This document shows, in pieces, positions 21,625 through 31,256 of a stretch of DNA of 47,154 bases (position 1 is its first letter; each line of letters opens with the position of its first letter). Where the stretch lies: positions 1 to 47,154 of the forward strand of contig JANBQS010000044.1 of NCBI GenBank assembly GCA_027577415.1. The letters run 5' to 3'. The stretch is from Coemansia sp. RSA 922 (Eukaryota > Kickxellomycota > Kickxellomycetes > Kickxellales > Kickxellaceae). The position numbers were made by a program, and so were the translations under genes. The notes under the pieces are model-generated. The model worked only from the letters and a program-made list of their open reading frames with translations, did no database searches and was not told where the DNA came from.

Positions 21625-21632
21625 TTTATATA
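21625..21632 (-). promoter_or_regulatory. TATA box of the 29-residue peptide gene
   Basis: TATATAAA read on the minus strand, 69 bp before the ATG at 21556. The spacing resembles that at 35039 (ATG 35132), 29161 (ATG 29229) and 29532 (ATG 29619). Confidence 0.55.
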
Positions 21633-22247
21633 CTCGTTGAAAAGGATAGATACACTCATGTACTCATCCAATTGTAAACATACGTGTTTTTGAAGTGCAC
21701 TCAATTGGATACGCGTACAAGTACCAGCAATTGAACAAAATACTTTTACAATTGTATTGTCATGTACTCTACGATAATGTCTCTAAAAGCTTCATTGCAT
21801 TCCTCTTTTGTGTCAGTTTTACTTTGTAAGCAAAGTTTGTTAATTGTACCAAATTGCTGTTATAGACCACATGTAACCGTGAGTAAATGACTAATTATGT
21901 GAATTATTCCCCCACATCACACCTTTATTCGAATGTTTATTCTACAATGGAAGTTCAGTTCAATTGGGCCAACGCCATATCATGCTGCCTTATTCTATAA
22001 CCAAAAAGCAAATCACCAATATTGTGTAAGTAGAATAACCGCTATTGTTAAAGCAAGGCAATACAAGTGCCCAGCACTATATAGCAATTCCTAATATACT
22101 GTTGATGATTTAGAGGTTACTAACGCCGACACTTCCAAACATCAGGCAGTACCAAATACGTAGCACCCACTGTAACAGCTCTGCATACTGATACATTCCA
22201 TGCGACTCATTTATTGATGCGACAACTACAAAAAAATAGTTGAATAG
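21633..22247. other. AT-rich intergenic spacer
   Basis: Upstream of the peptide gene and 3' of the RING gene. The motif CAATTG recurs several times between 21660 and 21760 (for example near 21668, 21702, 21731 and 21751) and again near 21962. It may be chance in AT-rich DNA or a binding site. Confidence 0.35.
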
Positions 22248-22886
22248 TTACAGAAATACGGTATTTGAAGGCACGAGCACAACTTCATTATCACTAGGGC
22301 CCTCTTCTGTCCGGGCAACATTGCGATCCAAGATTTTGTTCATGATCTGTAATCTGCGCATACGCAATTTGTGTCTCCGCAAAAGAGCCATCAGCTCTCT
22401 TTCTCTACTCTCCAGGTGCTCCACCCTTTCTGTTAGTTCGTCGATGGTTGCCTGCCTTTTATTCAAACTTTCCGTTTTCTCGTCAGCCACAACTTGAAAC
22501 GCAGTCACCAATTCCATGAGCTCCTTGCACCTGGTGGCCAGACAGGAATTCACGTCCTTCCGGTACTTGTTTTGATACTCGGTGTATAAGTAAGTATCTT
22601 CATTATACTTATCGTCTTGCTCAAGCCCACTGTTCTGACTGTTGGTATCACGGTCTCCGTCGTACTCGATGAAAAGCGGAATTAGTGTGCCGACTTGACG
22701 AACGTTGCACATGGGGCAGGTAATAGCGGCCATGCGAGTCTCCCACGACTTTATGCACTCCAGGTGAAAAGTGTGTCCGCAGCCCAGTGCGGCAACACGA
22801 GAAGACTCAGCAGGTGTGTTGGCGGCGTGTGAATCATCCTCCACTGCGATGGGAAATAGTGTGTCAAAGCAAATAACGCAAACCAT
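22248..22886 (-). CDS. RING-H2 E3 ubiquitin ligase, TRAIP-like
   Basis: Start chosen at the ATG at 22886, giving MVCVICFDTLF; the open frame extends 15 bp further without an ATG. The 212-residue protein has an N-terminal RING: C-V-I-C, then after a 26-residue loop CGHTFHLEC, then CPMC. The His-His pair (C-x-H-x2-H-x2-C) makes it RING-H2. Straight after the RING comes VGTLIPLFIEYD, a layout like TRAIP/NOPO ligases. A Lys/Glu/Arg-rich coiled coil follows at ~105-190 (QVVADEKTESLNKRQ ... VEHLESRERELMALL). RING proteins recruit E2~ubiquitin. TRAIP acts at stalled replisomes, but the likeness here is limited to RING plus coiled coil, so substrate and pathway are inference. No intron is needed. Confidence 0.75.
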   Translation of the reverse strand: MVCVICFDTLFPIAVEDDSHAANTPAESSRVAALGCGHTFHLECIKSWETRMAAITCPMCNVRQVGTLIPLFIEYDGDRDTNSQNSGLEQDDKYNEDTYLYTEYQNKYRKDVNSCLATRCKELMELVTAFQVVADEKTESLNKRQATIDELTERVEHLESRERELMALLRRHKLRMRRLQIMNKILDRNVARTEEGPSDNEVVLVPSNTVFL

Positions 22887-23500
22887 CGTAAAGGTAAGCA
22901 AAAAACTTTAATAAAGTGAAAAGTGAAAACAAGAGGTGATAAAAGTTTTTTCACGTTGCTCTCGGCCTATTTATGTGACCGAGAAAACAATGTGCAGCCG
23001 GATGCAGCAGACTGATGACGTGTTCCATAGCGCCACATTTTTAAAAAAAAGCAAAAGGTGCCAAACTGTAAAAGTTCAACATCGACCGATATGGTTTGTT
23101 AACTCAGAAGACACAACTGTTTCTGTCGAGTAGTAGAGACCCTGGGTGCGCAACATACGTTACTTGCTTTAAATAGTGCGCCATCTAAAGTTTTATATCA
23201 ACTGTAAAGTTTTTGTAGCTGCCCAGAGGATATCACTTAAATTCACTGTTCTCAATTCTCTATATTCGTAGCACTATAAAAAGGTAATAGGTATGGACAT
23301 AGAAAACTACTCTTAGACCACGCTCATAAGAAAGTGAGGCACGCAAATCAAAAATAGACCACCTACTGCTAACAAGCACAACCACAGATTCAAAAGTTCT
23401 ACGTGAACCAAATGCATACACAGCGAAGAAACTATTCCATCGCTCAGTCCCGATTGTGAGTCTCTCTATACGGGCTACAGAAAGTAGACTGCGCCCCGCG
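22887..23500. other. Intergenic, nothing recognised
   Basis: Holds the RING gene promoter at its left edge. No supported ORF, RNA gene or repeat in the rest. Confidence 0.4.
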
Positions 23501-23567
23501 TCAATATGTTGACCTACAAACTACGGGATAGCGAGAAGTATTGAACACGGTCACTAGTGCTGTTATT

Positions 23568-23910
23568 TCAACCCGTGGTACGTGCACTTTCAACTGCCGC
23601 ACAAAACGCGTGCCACGACCTATCATCTAGCCCACTTACCAAGCACCCAACCCTCATGCGGTGATCCAAAAAGTCATCCAGTTGGGGCTCTTTTTCAAGT
23701 GGTGGCTCGTTTTCTTTGTCTGGATAAATGTCCTCAAACAGCACATAGAGAGTCAACGTGCATTTCGGGCATTGGAGCTTTTCCAGTTTTTTATTTGGAG
23801 TTTCGATGGTATCTGGGATAGTATGTGATATGTCAACATTGAGCTTTAGCTTTTTTTTTGACAGTGCGACCTTCTCTGGTAAACAAAAAAGTTACTCTTT
23901 CCATATCCAT
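23568..23910 (-). pseudogene. Unidentified gene or remnant, structure unresolved
   Basis: A minus-strand stretch (~23880-23650) reads like real protein: LKLNVDISHTIPDTIETP, LQCPKCTLTLYVLFEDIYP and an acidic DKENEPPLEKEPQLDDFL. C-P-K-C could be half of a zinc site. It is preceded by T-rich TTTTTTGTTTACCAG, like a splice acceptor with TAAC just before it. Alternatively an ATG at 23910 reaches it through a one-base shift at an A9 run. It ends at a good donor (TTG|GTAAGT near 23639), so further exons may lie at 23520-23600. Plausible protein also appears upstream near 24000-24070 (ERWPQLSEKRESLLKSPW). No family recognised. Confidence 0.3.
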
Positions 23911-24079
23911 AGGATTTTTGGGGGTTGACAAAAATAAATGACAAGTTGAAAATTAGTAAAAAAAAAAAAAAAAAAAGTAAAGAAAAAATGCAACCCATGG
24001 ACTTTTCAGGAGGCTCTCCCTTTTTTCAGACAACTGCGGCCAGCGCTCAATGCAGTCAACCAAGATTAATATTTTTTAT

Positions 24080-24648
24080 TGCCTTTGACAATAAGACCAC
24101 CGTACAGTCAACCACTCAAAGGATTAATCCGTCTTTGCCATATAAAAATTATTGACGAATTAGATCACTGCTTGCCGGTTTAAAGGTTTGTTTATTGGTC
24201 TCATCAGCTAACGCCCTTTTTTTATTATCATTGCGCTCTCAGTCGTTAATCACACTTACATGGGAGTTCACAAGAGTACCCGGATCGCCTCTCATATCAA
24301 ATAATACAGGAATATGAAAAATTGGCTCTTAAAATGCGTACATATTGTGAGCAATATCTATCCAGTATTATTCCAGACTACAGGGCAGTCTCAATAATGA
24401 TATCGTGGGAGGGGTATTAATGTGCTAACAGGGTGCTGTAAGCAACATGATCCACAATCTTCTCCACAGCATGGAGTAGAAGTGTTTGAAGCGGCGACAG
24501 AGAAGGCATTGGTCGTCATTTAAGTGACAATGACTATAAAACAAACTAAATAGTTATATGATAAAAGGTTGTCAATAAAAATACATGTTTAATGATAATA
24601 AAGTCGTTGTACTTGAACCCGGTATGGGCACGACCTATGATCTTCCGT
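24080..24648. other. Intergenic, nothing recognised
   Basis: AT-rich sequence upstream of the seryl-tRNA synthetase remnant. No feature supported. Confidence 0.4.
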
Positions 24649-25531
24649 ACTGAGACCATTTATCACCCGTCATTCCGTCAGCAAAAACCCGAGGATGGCA
24701 ATGAGGTTATTTGTACTCACGTTGTCGATGGAGTCAAATTGACCCTCGCCCTGATTAACTACGGTTTTCAGTTCCTCGACAAGCGTGGGTACACGATGAT
24801 TTAGACGCCGTATTTTATGTGCCGCGATACGATGGCCAAGACTGCCCAGCTTTCGCAATATAACGAGGAAGATATAACAGGATCTTGGGTGACATCTATG
24901 AAAAGTACTTGGTCGCCGCATCGGAGCAGCCAATTTTGGCCTTCCACTCGAGCGAGTGGTTCGAAAATGCCTTCGGAGCAGCTCCCGCTAAAGTACGCCG
25001 GCTACTCGACTTGCTTCCGCAAGGAGGCTGGCGCATACGGAAAAGTCTCGTCGGGTATCTTTTGCGTACACCAGTTTGAAAAGATTGAGCAATTTGTGCT
25101 TACTGAGCCTGAAAAGTCGTGGGAGATGTTTGACGAGATGATTGGAGCGTCAGAACAATTTTTCAAGTCGCTGGGTATCTCTTATCGCGTAGTTTCCATT
25201 GTGTCGGATGCTCTGAATGATGCCGCCGCTAAAAAGTACGACCTTGAGGCATGGTTCCCCTTCCAGGTTCAGTACTTGGAGCTTGTGTCGTGCTCTAACT
25301 GCACTGACTACCAGTCGCGCAATCTGGAGATTAGGTGTGGTACCAAGAAGATGGGCGACCGCAAAAAGAAGTATGTCCACTGCCTGAACTCTACACTTTG
25401 TGCTACTGAGCGTGCGCGCCTGCTGCCTAGTCGAGACCTACCAGACGCCCGAGGGACTCAGAATCCCCGAGGTACTGGTCCCCTTCATGGGTGGCGTGGA
25501 GTTTATTCCCTATGTCCCCGAGCGTGTGTAG
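24649..25531 (+). pseudogene. Cytosolic seryl-tRNA synthetase copy, broken
   Basis: Unmistakable SerRS catalytic-domain sequence in shifting frames. Frame 1: ALINYGFQFLDKRGYTMI, then TAG (24802-24804, where the family has Gln), then DTMAKTAQLSQYNEE. Frame 3 (~24889-24975): IYEKYLVAASEQPILAFHS. Back in frame 1: SEQLPLKYAGYSTCFRKEAG (class II motif 2), QFEKIEQFVLTEPEKSWEMF, LNDAAAKKYDLEAWFPFQ, VSCSNCTDYQSR, LNSTLCATERA. Frame 2 from ~25415: LVETYQTPEGLRIPEVLVPF, then MGGVEFIPYVPERV and TAG at 25531. The N-terminal tRNA-binding arm is missing and there is a short deletion near 24715. One stop and three frameshifts: not functional. A functional gene must exist elsewhere in the genome. Confidence 0.9.
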
Positions 25532-25594
25532 CTGTGTTAAGATATATATTAGATTTGCTTTATACTTGTAGGCAATAAAGATCAACTCTATATA

Positions 25595-25790
25595 ATGGCG
25601 GCTGTGCCCTCAAACGATGAGCAGCATGTGAGTGAGATTGTTTGGAGTAGATAGCGAGAGCGCATTATTTTGTAGTCGGTGACAGCTAAAGTGGCTGAGG
25701 GGATTGGCTCAGGGAAATAGCATGAATCTATTCGGGTGCGGAAGGTGTGATCCAATATGGACAGAAATACAAAGAGGCTGTATGTCATAA
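25595..25790 (+). CDS. Possible two-exon small protein, 45 aa or remnant
   Basis: ATG at 25595 begins MAAVPSNDEQH, followed by a consensus donor (CAT|GTGAGT, 25628). Splicing to GTGACAG|CTA (intron 25628-25685, 58 nt) continues in frame as LKWLRGLAQGNSMNLFGCGR then CDPIWTEIQRGC, which looks like real, Cys-bearing protein. A TAA follows at 25788-25790. The same frame after the TAA still reads plausibly (KNVAEIASKPAGPAKYRQRF) to 25878, so the TAA might be a mutation in a longer gene. No family recognised. It is convergent with the BolA gene. Confidence 0.3.
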
Positions 25791-25875
25791 GGCAAAAACG
25801 TAGCCGAAATAGCTTCAAAACCAGCAGGACCAGCAAAATACCGACAGCGATTCAACTCATATCCTCAACTGCCTC

Positions 25876-26268
25876 TTAGCTAGCATCCGACTTTGGGGCT
25901 ACTGGTACAACTTCATACTCTTCGGGTGTCTTGGTTACCAATGTCAGTGCATGTATGCCGCCCTCCATCGCCATCTCTGCCTTTAACAACGAGTATATCA
26001 ATCGCTGCCGCTGAATGCGACTTTGTCCAGAAAACTTATCCGATACCACTGTTACTCGAAAGTGCGTTTCAGTGCTATCGACATCCCGCATAGCCGCATG
26101 GTGCCGGTGCTTGTACGACTCGTTATCTATTAGTAGCACTGTCGGTTTGAGCGTGTCGGCAATGTTTTCGCGAATTAGTCTTTCCATCGGTCCGGGAGTA
26201 GGTTTGGAATGCGTCGACATTTGCTGTATGAACCGTCGTGTAGCGGGATAGAAAAGGGTGCTAAACAT
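25876..26268 (-). CDS. BolA-family protein, probably mitochondrial
   Basis: ATG at 26268, 130 residues. Residues 1-~21 (MFSTLFYPATRRFIQQMSTH) look like a mitochondrial targeting sequence: Arg-bearing, hydrophobic, no acids. The BolA fold follows: a helix (MERLIRENIADTLKPTVLLI), the loop with NES and HRHHAAM, then STETHFRVTVVSDKFSGQS, the helix IQRQRLIYSLLKAEM, and a last strand IHALTLVTKTPEEYE. Family knowledge: BolA1-type proteins partner with monothiol glutaredoxins in mitochondrial Fe-S cluster delivery. The insertion between the first strand and the THF strand matches BolA1 better than BolA3. No intron is needed. Confidence 0.88.
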   Translation of the reverse strand: MFSTLFYPATRRFIQQMSTHSKPTPGPMERLIRENIADTLKPTVLLIDNESYKHRHHAAMRDVDSTETHFRVTVVSDKFSGQSRIQRQRLIYSLLKAEMAMEGGIHALTLVTKTPEEYEVVPVAPKSDAS

Positions 26269-26543
26269 GCACAGAGATCAAGAGTAAAAAAATACAATAG
26301 AGATAAATTAGAAAATCGAGGTGAGCAGAGGAGAAAAAGGCCAACAGCAAATCCAAAAAGCAACATCGATAATCTCTAACAGGTTAGATTAGATTCTGAT
26401 CTAATCAACTCTCTAAAAAAGAGAGACTGTTTACGATATTATAATGGACTGCGGGTTTTTTGTATTCTTTTGTTTCACTTTATTTATTCACTTGCACATA
26501 CCAAATTTGCACTTTACTCATTAGCATATTGTTAACACGCCAC

Positions 26544-28904
26544 ATGTCAATATCACACAAGGGGTGTTTCCAGTCGAGCGGTGAGTATGAGGATCCACAG
26601 GTCGCTGCTCGGCGAAACAAGCTGGCGAGGACGTTGGAAAAGTTGGGCACTCGGCTGAAATTCCCCGACCTCCTGCGCTATCTTGAACTGACGGCAGAGT
26701 ACAAAAACTATAGAAAAGCGACTCGCGGACTTTTTGCCGATAACACCGACGGAGTTCCTACTTTGGGCAATGGTGTGGCCGAGGCTACGTTTATCAAGGG
26801 TTTCTTTGACGTGGTCAGGTTTATGCGCAACCAGGCAAAGAAGAGCTGACTGGAACGGTGCCCCCAAATGACACACGAGATTTTCAATGGCCAAAGGACC
26901 TCCCTTAGTGGAACAGAGCTCAAGCCCGACGTGTTGTTCATTCCAAACTCGCGCTTACCAAGGGCTTTCAGTAGTGTCAGTATCGTCCTAGAGGCTAAAA
27001 AGTGGACTAGTGATGCCGATGCCTATCTCGCGCATATTGGGCAACTGGCAGACTATGCACTGGAGCTTCGAGCATGTCAGCCGATGCGCAAGTACATTCC
27101 TGTTTTCTTCTTGTACGGGCATCAACTGGACTTGGTTGTTTTTACCCACAGGGGGTACCTCAGGACGTACATTGGGCCTGTTTTGTTTGGGACGGACACC
27201 GATAACAGAGGGGCCGTGTCAAAGTCTATCGGTGAGTCGCTTCGGCAGCTGTGGTTCTTTCTCACACTGCAAGTCGAAAAGTTTGGCTTCCTCTTTGGTT
27301 CTCCAAAGGTCCTTACGCGATGGAGGATCGATACGAGCTCTGTTCCCACTGCGATTACTTGCCTAGACAGTAAGTCCAAGGAGGCAGACGACTTTGGTTC
27401 ACAGGTTACTGATGTAATCGTGGGCGATCCTATAAGCCGTCCAGTGCGGATTGTTGGCCGATGTGCGTATCTGTTCGACGCCACGTACAAGGGCAATCCA
27501 GCAGTACTGAAGCTCTCGTGAATTCGGACGAATCGGCTGCCTGAGGGCGCCGTGTACAGGGCGCTAGAGGAACACCAAGTGCCTAATATTCCAAAGGTCT
27601 ACCTGAGCGGCATCATTAATAAGAACTTCGATGGCTACCGTTTGGAGTTCTTGGTGATGGAGTACTGCGGAGCCTCTATTGTCGATCACATTCGCAGCCT
27701 CCTCAGCGATACTACAACCACTTCTGATGCCGCGCCTGAAGCGGCACATTACATCTGTCAAGTTGTATCGACGCTGTCAGCAGCACTTGCGGCAAACGTG
27801 CTTCACCGCGACGTTTCAGGCGGCAACATTGCCGTCAAAGACGGCAATGCGTACGTCATAGACTGGGGATACGCAAAGGCCCTCAAGAAGCCAGACGACG
27901 AGGCCTTCGCCAGTCAGCTTGCGACCTACTGGGCCTTTAACTGGGACGAGGTCACAAAGACCGAGAAGTTGAAGGATCCATTCACAGGAACGCCATTTTA
28001 CATGAGCGCGCGCCTGTTGCTGGGGGCTAAGATGCGCAGCATCTATGACGACTTGGAGTCGTTGGTGTACGTTGTCCTCGATGCCTTTTCTAACCGCCCG
28101 CGGGCTGGCGACAGAGGGGAACAGCCGCCTGGATTCATTTTCCTCAGTAGCACAACGACCGCCTACACGCGCATAACATGCACACTGTCGGGCAAGTGCT
28201 TTTTGAACTGCTTCGGCGTTAATTCGGACACTACCTCGGTGCCAAAAGAGCTTCTGCTGGCTATGCGCCGGTTTCTCTTCTTCGACAACGGCAAACATAT
28301 TGGCGCCCGCATTTTGGAAAACGCCGACTTCCCACGCGTATTCGACGAGTCGGCTGCTGTGACATTCATGGGCGAGGTCAATGCCAAAAACACCAAGAGT
28401 ATGGTCACACCGCTAGCTGTCCAACCTCTGCTGTCACTTGAGATGGCTACTCCTGCTCCAAGTGTACCGAGAATTGAGCAAGCTCCCTCTAGTAGTTTGG
28501 CGCAGGGTACGCTTGATGGTGTTATTGCAATGCCGGGCGGCGATCTTAGCGTTGAGGATTGCAAGGGAAAAAGAGTCAATACTGCCAAACCCAATACTAA
28601 CGGCTTCGACATGGAGACTGAGTGCGCTGAAATTGTGCAACCTGGTATCAAAAACTCACTGTCGGAAGGCAGTAGCAAAGCTAGGGACTCGAGGAATGCG
28701 AACCCACCAACAAACAATACTCCTATGACACGCAGCCAAGCCAAGGCGCTGATAAGCAAGAAGGAGAACGACGTACCCGCAGGCAATAATAATGCTAACC
28801 GCAGCAAGCCTTCAACCAGTGACCAAAAGCGGGCTAACAACGACAGTCATCAAAGTGCTACGCAGAAAGAAGTCAAGCGCACTAAGAAACCGACCTCAAA
28901 GTAG
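26544..28904 (+). pseudogene. FunK1-type kinase locus with two in-frame TGA codons
   Basis: One reading frame from the ATG at 26544 to TAG at 28904 (786 codons) is interrupted only by TGA at 26847-26849 and 27519-27521. Before the first stop is the FunK1 N-terminal helix-rich part. The middle has SSVSIVLEAKKWTSDADAY, typical of the family. The second stop falls in AVLKLS*, where the family has Trp. The kinase continues: VPNIPKVYLSGI, LEFLVMEYCG, HRDVSGGNIAV (~421), VIDWGYA (~440, DWG in place of DFG), GTPFYMSARLL, DDLESLVYVVLDAF. A polar, disordered, basic tail follows (MTRSQAKALISKKEN ... EVKRTKKPTSK). No frameshift is seen in 2.36 kb, so it is a very young pseudogene, a read-through gene, or a gene with unseen introns at the stops. 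Confidence 0.8.
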
Positions 28905-29228
28905 TGCCCGCCATTACGTAACATTTTCAGTATAACTTTGCATAGCGCCCGCCTGAATGTCTACAGTTACGATAAAGAGTATTTGAAAGAGCAGGAATTC
29001 ATTCAGTTTAGACAGGCAACAAGTGAAGCCTTGGTTGTTGGCATGGTTATATACTTTCTTTAGATACAAACCAAACTAGAAAAAAAAGCTCAGACCAAAA
29101 AAGTCCTAATCAAATCACTCCGTACATGAACCAGCGAGAAGAATTACCTTGGCTTACAAGTATAAATGCAGCACTTTTAATCCGCAATACCCTTCAAACC
29201 ACCCAACCAATTTCTTTTTTATAGAACA
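28905..29228. other. Intergenic with TATA box
   Basis: No coding region. TATAAATG at 29161-29168 precedes the ATG at 29229 by 61-68 bp, with a C/A-rich leader between (CAAACCACCCAACCAA). Confidence 0.45.
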
Positions 29229-29450
29229 ATGGAGCTCATGACGTCACTTTCGCTTGAAACTCGGTTGGGGGTTTTCAATATATGTCTTTTTGTGTATTGG
29301 GTTGCAAATACTTGGTCATGTGTAGATCGGAGCCTTCGAATGCACCAAAAAAAACTTTCTATGTGGCTGCTCTGGGGTACATACCCAGCCCAGTGGCTTG
29401 GTTTGGTAACCTTATTAGTATTGTTGGTTGGGGACACCCAACAAAAGTAG
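29229..29450 (+). CDS. Putative small membrane protein, 73 aa
   Basis: ATG at 29229 in ACAATGG context downstream of a TATA box. It encodes two hydrophobic segments, GVFNICLFVYWVANTWS (~14-30) and WLGLVTLLVLLVG (~56-68), separated by a basic loop (DRSLRMHQKK). No family recognised. Promoter spacing and start context support it; the short length and lack of conservation evidence weigh against it. Confidence 0.35.
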   Translation: MELMTSLSLETRLGVFNICLFVYWVANTWSCVDRSLRMHQKKLSMWLLWGTYPAQWLGLVTLLVLLVGDTQQK

Positions 29451-29618
29451 CTGCGTACCGCCACTTCACTTTTTTCCACAGCCTTCCAATGCCATTACGT
29501 AAGACCCGGCACTCCAGCATTGGAACTACGTTATAAATACCCCTAGTGTACTCGCCCCTATTACTTATGCCGTGGAAACACTGCATCCTCTTCAACCAAC
29601 CCCTTACTGTTAATATTA

Positions 29619-30182
29619 ATGCACATGATCTGGCAGAGCCCGCAACCACCGATGGATCCGAAAAGAAACTACTCGCAGCTCAGCCAGACGCCCAAGCAAA
29701 ACATCTCTACCCAGTCACCCTCATCGCATCCTCCACATTCAACAGCTATACCGGCAACACAGCCTTCATCTCCATCGGAAGACAGCTTGGAATCTGGTCA
29801 GTATTTTGATCCGGAAGCAGCCAGTTCGCCTTCTACTCCTGTGGAATCCCACACATTTTCATGGTCTCAGAAAAATGCATTGAGTTCTTTGCAGCAAACG
29901 ATCACTGCTACTCAGTTCTATGCGCCTCGCCCAATATACCCACAGAAACATACGCCCCTTTTAAATTCACCCCTGTTAGTCGGATCCCTAACACGCGACT
30001 CACCTCCATTGGACCCAGAATGGAGTCAGCCTGATCCCACACCCTCACCGCAGTCGTATTGGTATCAAACGCGTAATCGACCCTCTCCTTTTATGCGCCC
30101 TCATAATCCGCTTCCAGTACAGGACTCTTCTCCGCCACAGTCATTTTGGCCACCTACTCGCTATTCACCTTCGACATCCTAG
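29619..30182 (+). CDS. Ser/Pro/Thr-rich hypothetical protein, 187 aa
   Basis: The frame from ATG 29619 to TAG 30182 is unusually long for a non-coding frame here and is dominated by Ser, Pro, Gln and Thr, with recurring short motifs (SPPQSFWPPTRYSP; SPQSYWYQTRNRPSP), so the C-terminal part looks like an imperfect repeat. It is presumably disordered. A TATAAATA box at 29532-29539 lies ~85 bp upstream. A different ATG at 29567, in another frame, comes first and gives an 80-residue ORF (MPWKHCILFNQ...), so the coding frame is uncertain. No family recognised. Confidence 0.4.
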   Translation: MHMIWQSPQPPMDPKRNYSQLSQTPKQNISTQSPSSHPPHSTAIPATQPSSPSEDSLESGQYFDPEAASSPSTPVESHTFSWSQKNALSSLQQTITATQFYAPRPIYPQKHTPLLNSPLLVGSLTRDSPPLDPEWSQPDPTPSPQSYWYQTRNRPSPFMRPHNPLPVQDSSPPQSFWPPTRYSPSTS

Positions 30183-30584
30183 GTACTTGACCTCAGCACG
30201 CCAACCCTCAAAAGAATAGCTTGGGTATTTAAAAATTATATTTATATCAAGCTTCGCAAATAAATATAGTCTCAACTTGTAAATACTATTCTCACTGAGA
30301 GCAGCATAGCATAGCTACAAATATTGCCAATATCGCGCCATTTGCATACATGCGGCTTCACTTCAAAATATTTCTCTATTCACTCGGTGCCTTGTGCGTG
30401 CTTTTGGTATTCGAATGAGGTCAACAAGTAAAAACTTTGCAATCAAATTATCCGTACACAATCATTGATCCGCTTGCTAGAACACATAATAATCAAAAGC
30501 AAGCAGTGACCGCAATCCCCAAATGAAAGCAAAAACAAACTGTAGAGCGACTCCTCTATTCTTCTACTTTTTGTTCGCGTTTAT

Positions 30585-31000
30585 GTTACTTAGTGAGCGT
30601 AGCGAGCTAGTCGCATATAAAATATAATAAATAAGAGCGTATATAAAAGTGAGAACAATAATCTACCTCTGGATGCCAACAGGTTAATGTTTATATAGCC
30701 TTTTTCATGGCCCATTTCCATAGACGGAAGTACGCCTTTCCCGCTACCCTTAGCATTGCCGAGTCGAGCCTCTTGGTAGGCGGGTGATCATCTATCGGCA
30801 GCGGGGCATTTGGGCGTTGAAAGTCCGGGACATCCAGCAAGCGTGTGTCACCATTAGACTGATCACGTGGGCTGGCGCGCTGTCCTACAACAAGTGTAAC
30901 ACTGTTTCTCCTCTTGGATATAGCCACCCCCCAGCATGACGGCCGATTTTAGAGATCCCTCATAGTTCAATTTTCTATTTATAGTGGTTGATATTCACAA
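30585..31000 (-). repeat. Dispersed repeat copy B
   Basis: Same element as copies A and C. On the minus strand it encodes a tail ending LRVAGKAYFRLWKWAMKKAI (stop at 30691), with one Arg to Trp change against the other copies. The conserved post-coding part runs to GTTACTTAGTGAGCGTAGCGAG at 30585. The block CGGCCGTCATGCTGG lies near 30933-30947 and similarity to copy A ends at GATATTCACAA (31000). It lacks ~190 bp present in copy A. Confidence 0.8.
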
Positions 31001-31256
31001 ATTTAACAAGATTACTAGCGTCAAGGCGGCACAGCCGAAGATGGACCTTGCATCGATGTTGGCAGCTCTGCCTACCTAGGCGATTTGTCGCTCAGTAAGT
31101 AAATCGTCACTACTACTTTGTCACATTCTTGATTCGATCAACAGATTTAATCTAAAGGGAAGCGGCCAATAAACGATGGACACAAGAGAATAGTAGCGAG
31201 GCACTTTGTCTCCACTCTCTTTTGCATTTTAATAATATTCTTTTTTTATTTTAAAG

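Noticed and set aside
12296..27521. UGA read as tryptophan throughout this genome
   Set aside because: Trp is encoded by TGG in all intact genes here and the Sec72-like gene appears to end with TGA at a natural position. Nonsense mutation is simpler, although locus-specific read-through cannot be excluded.
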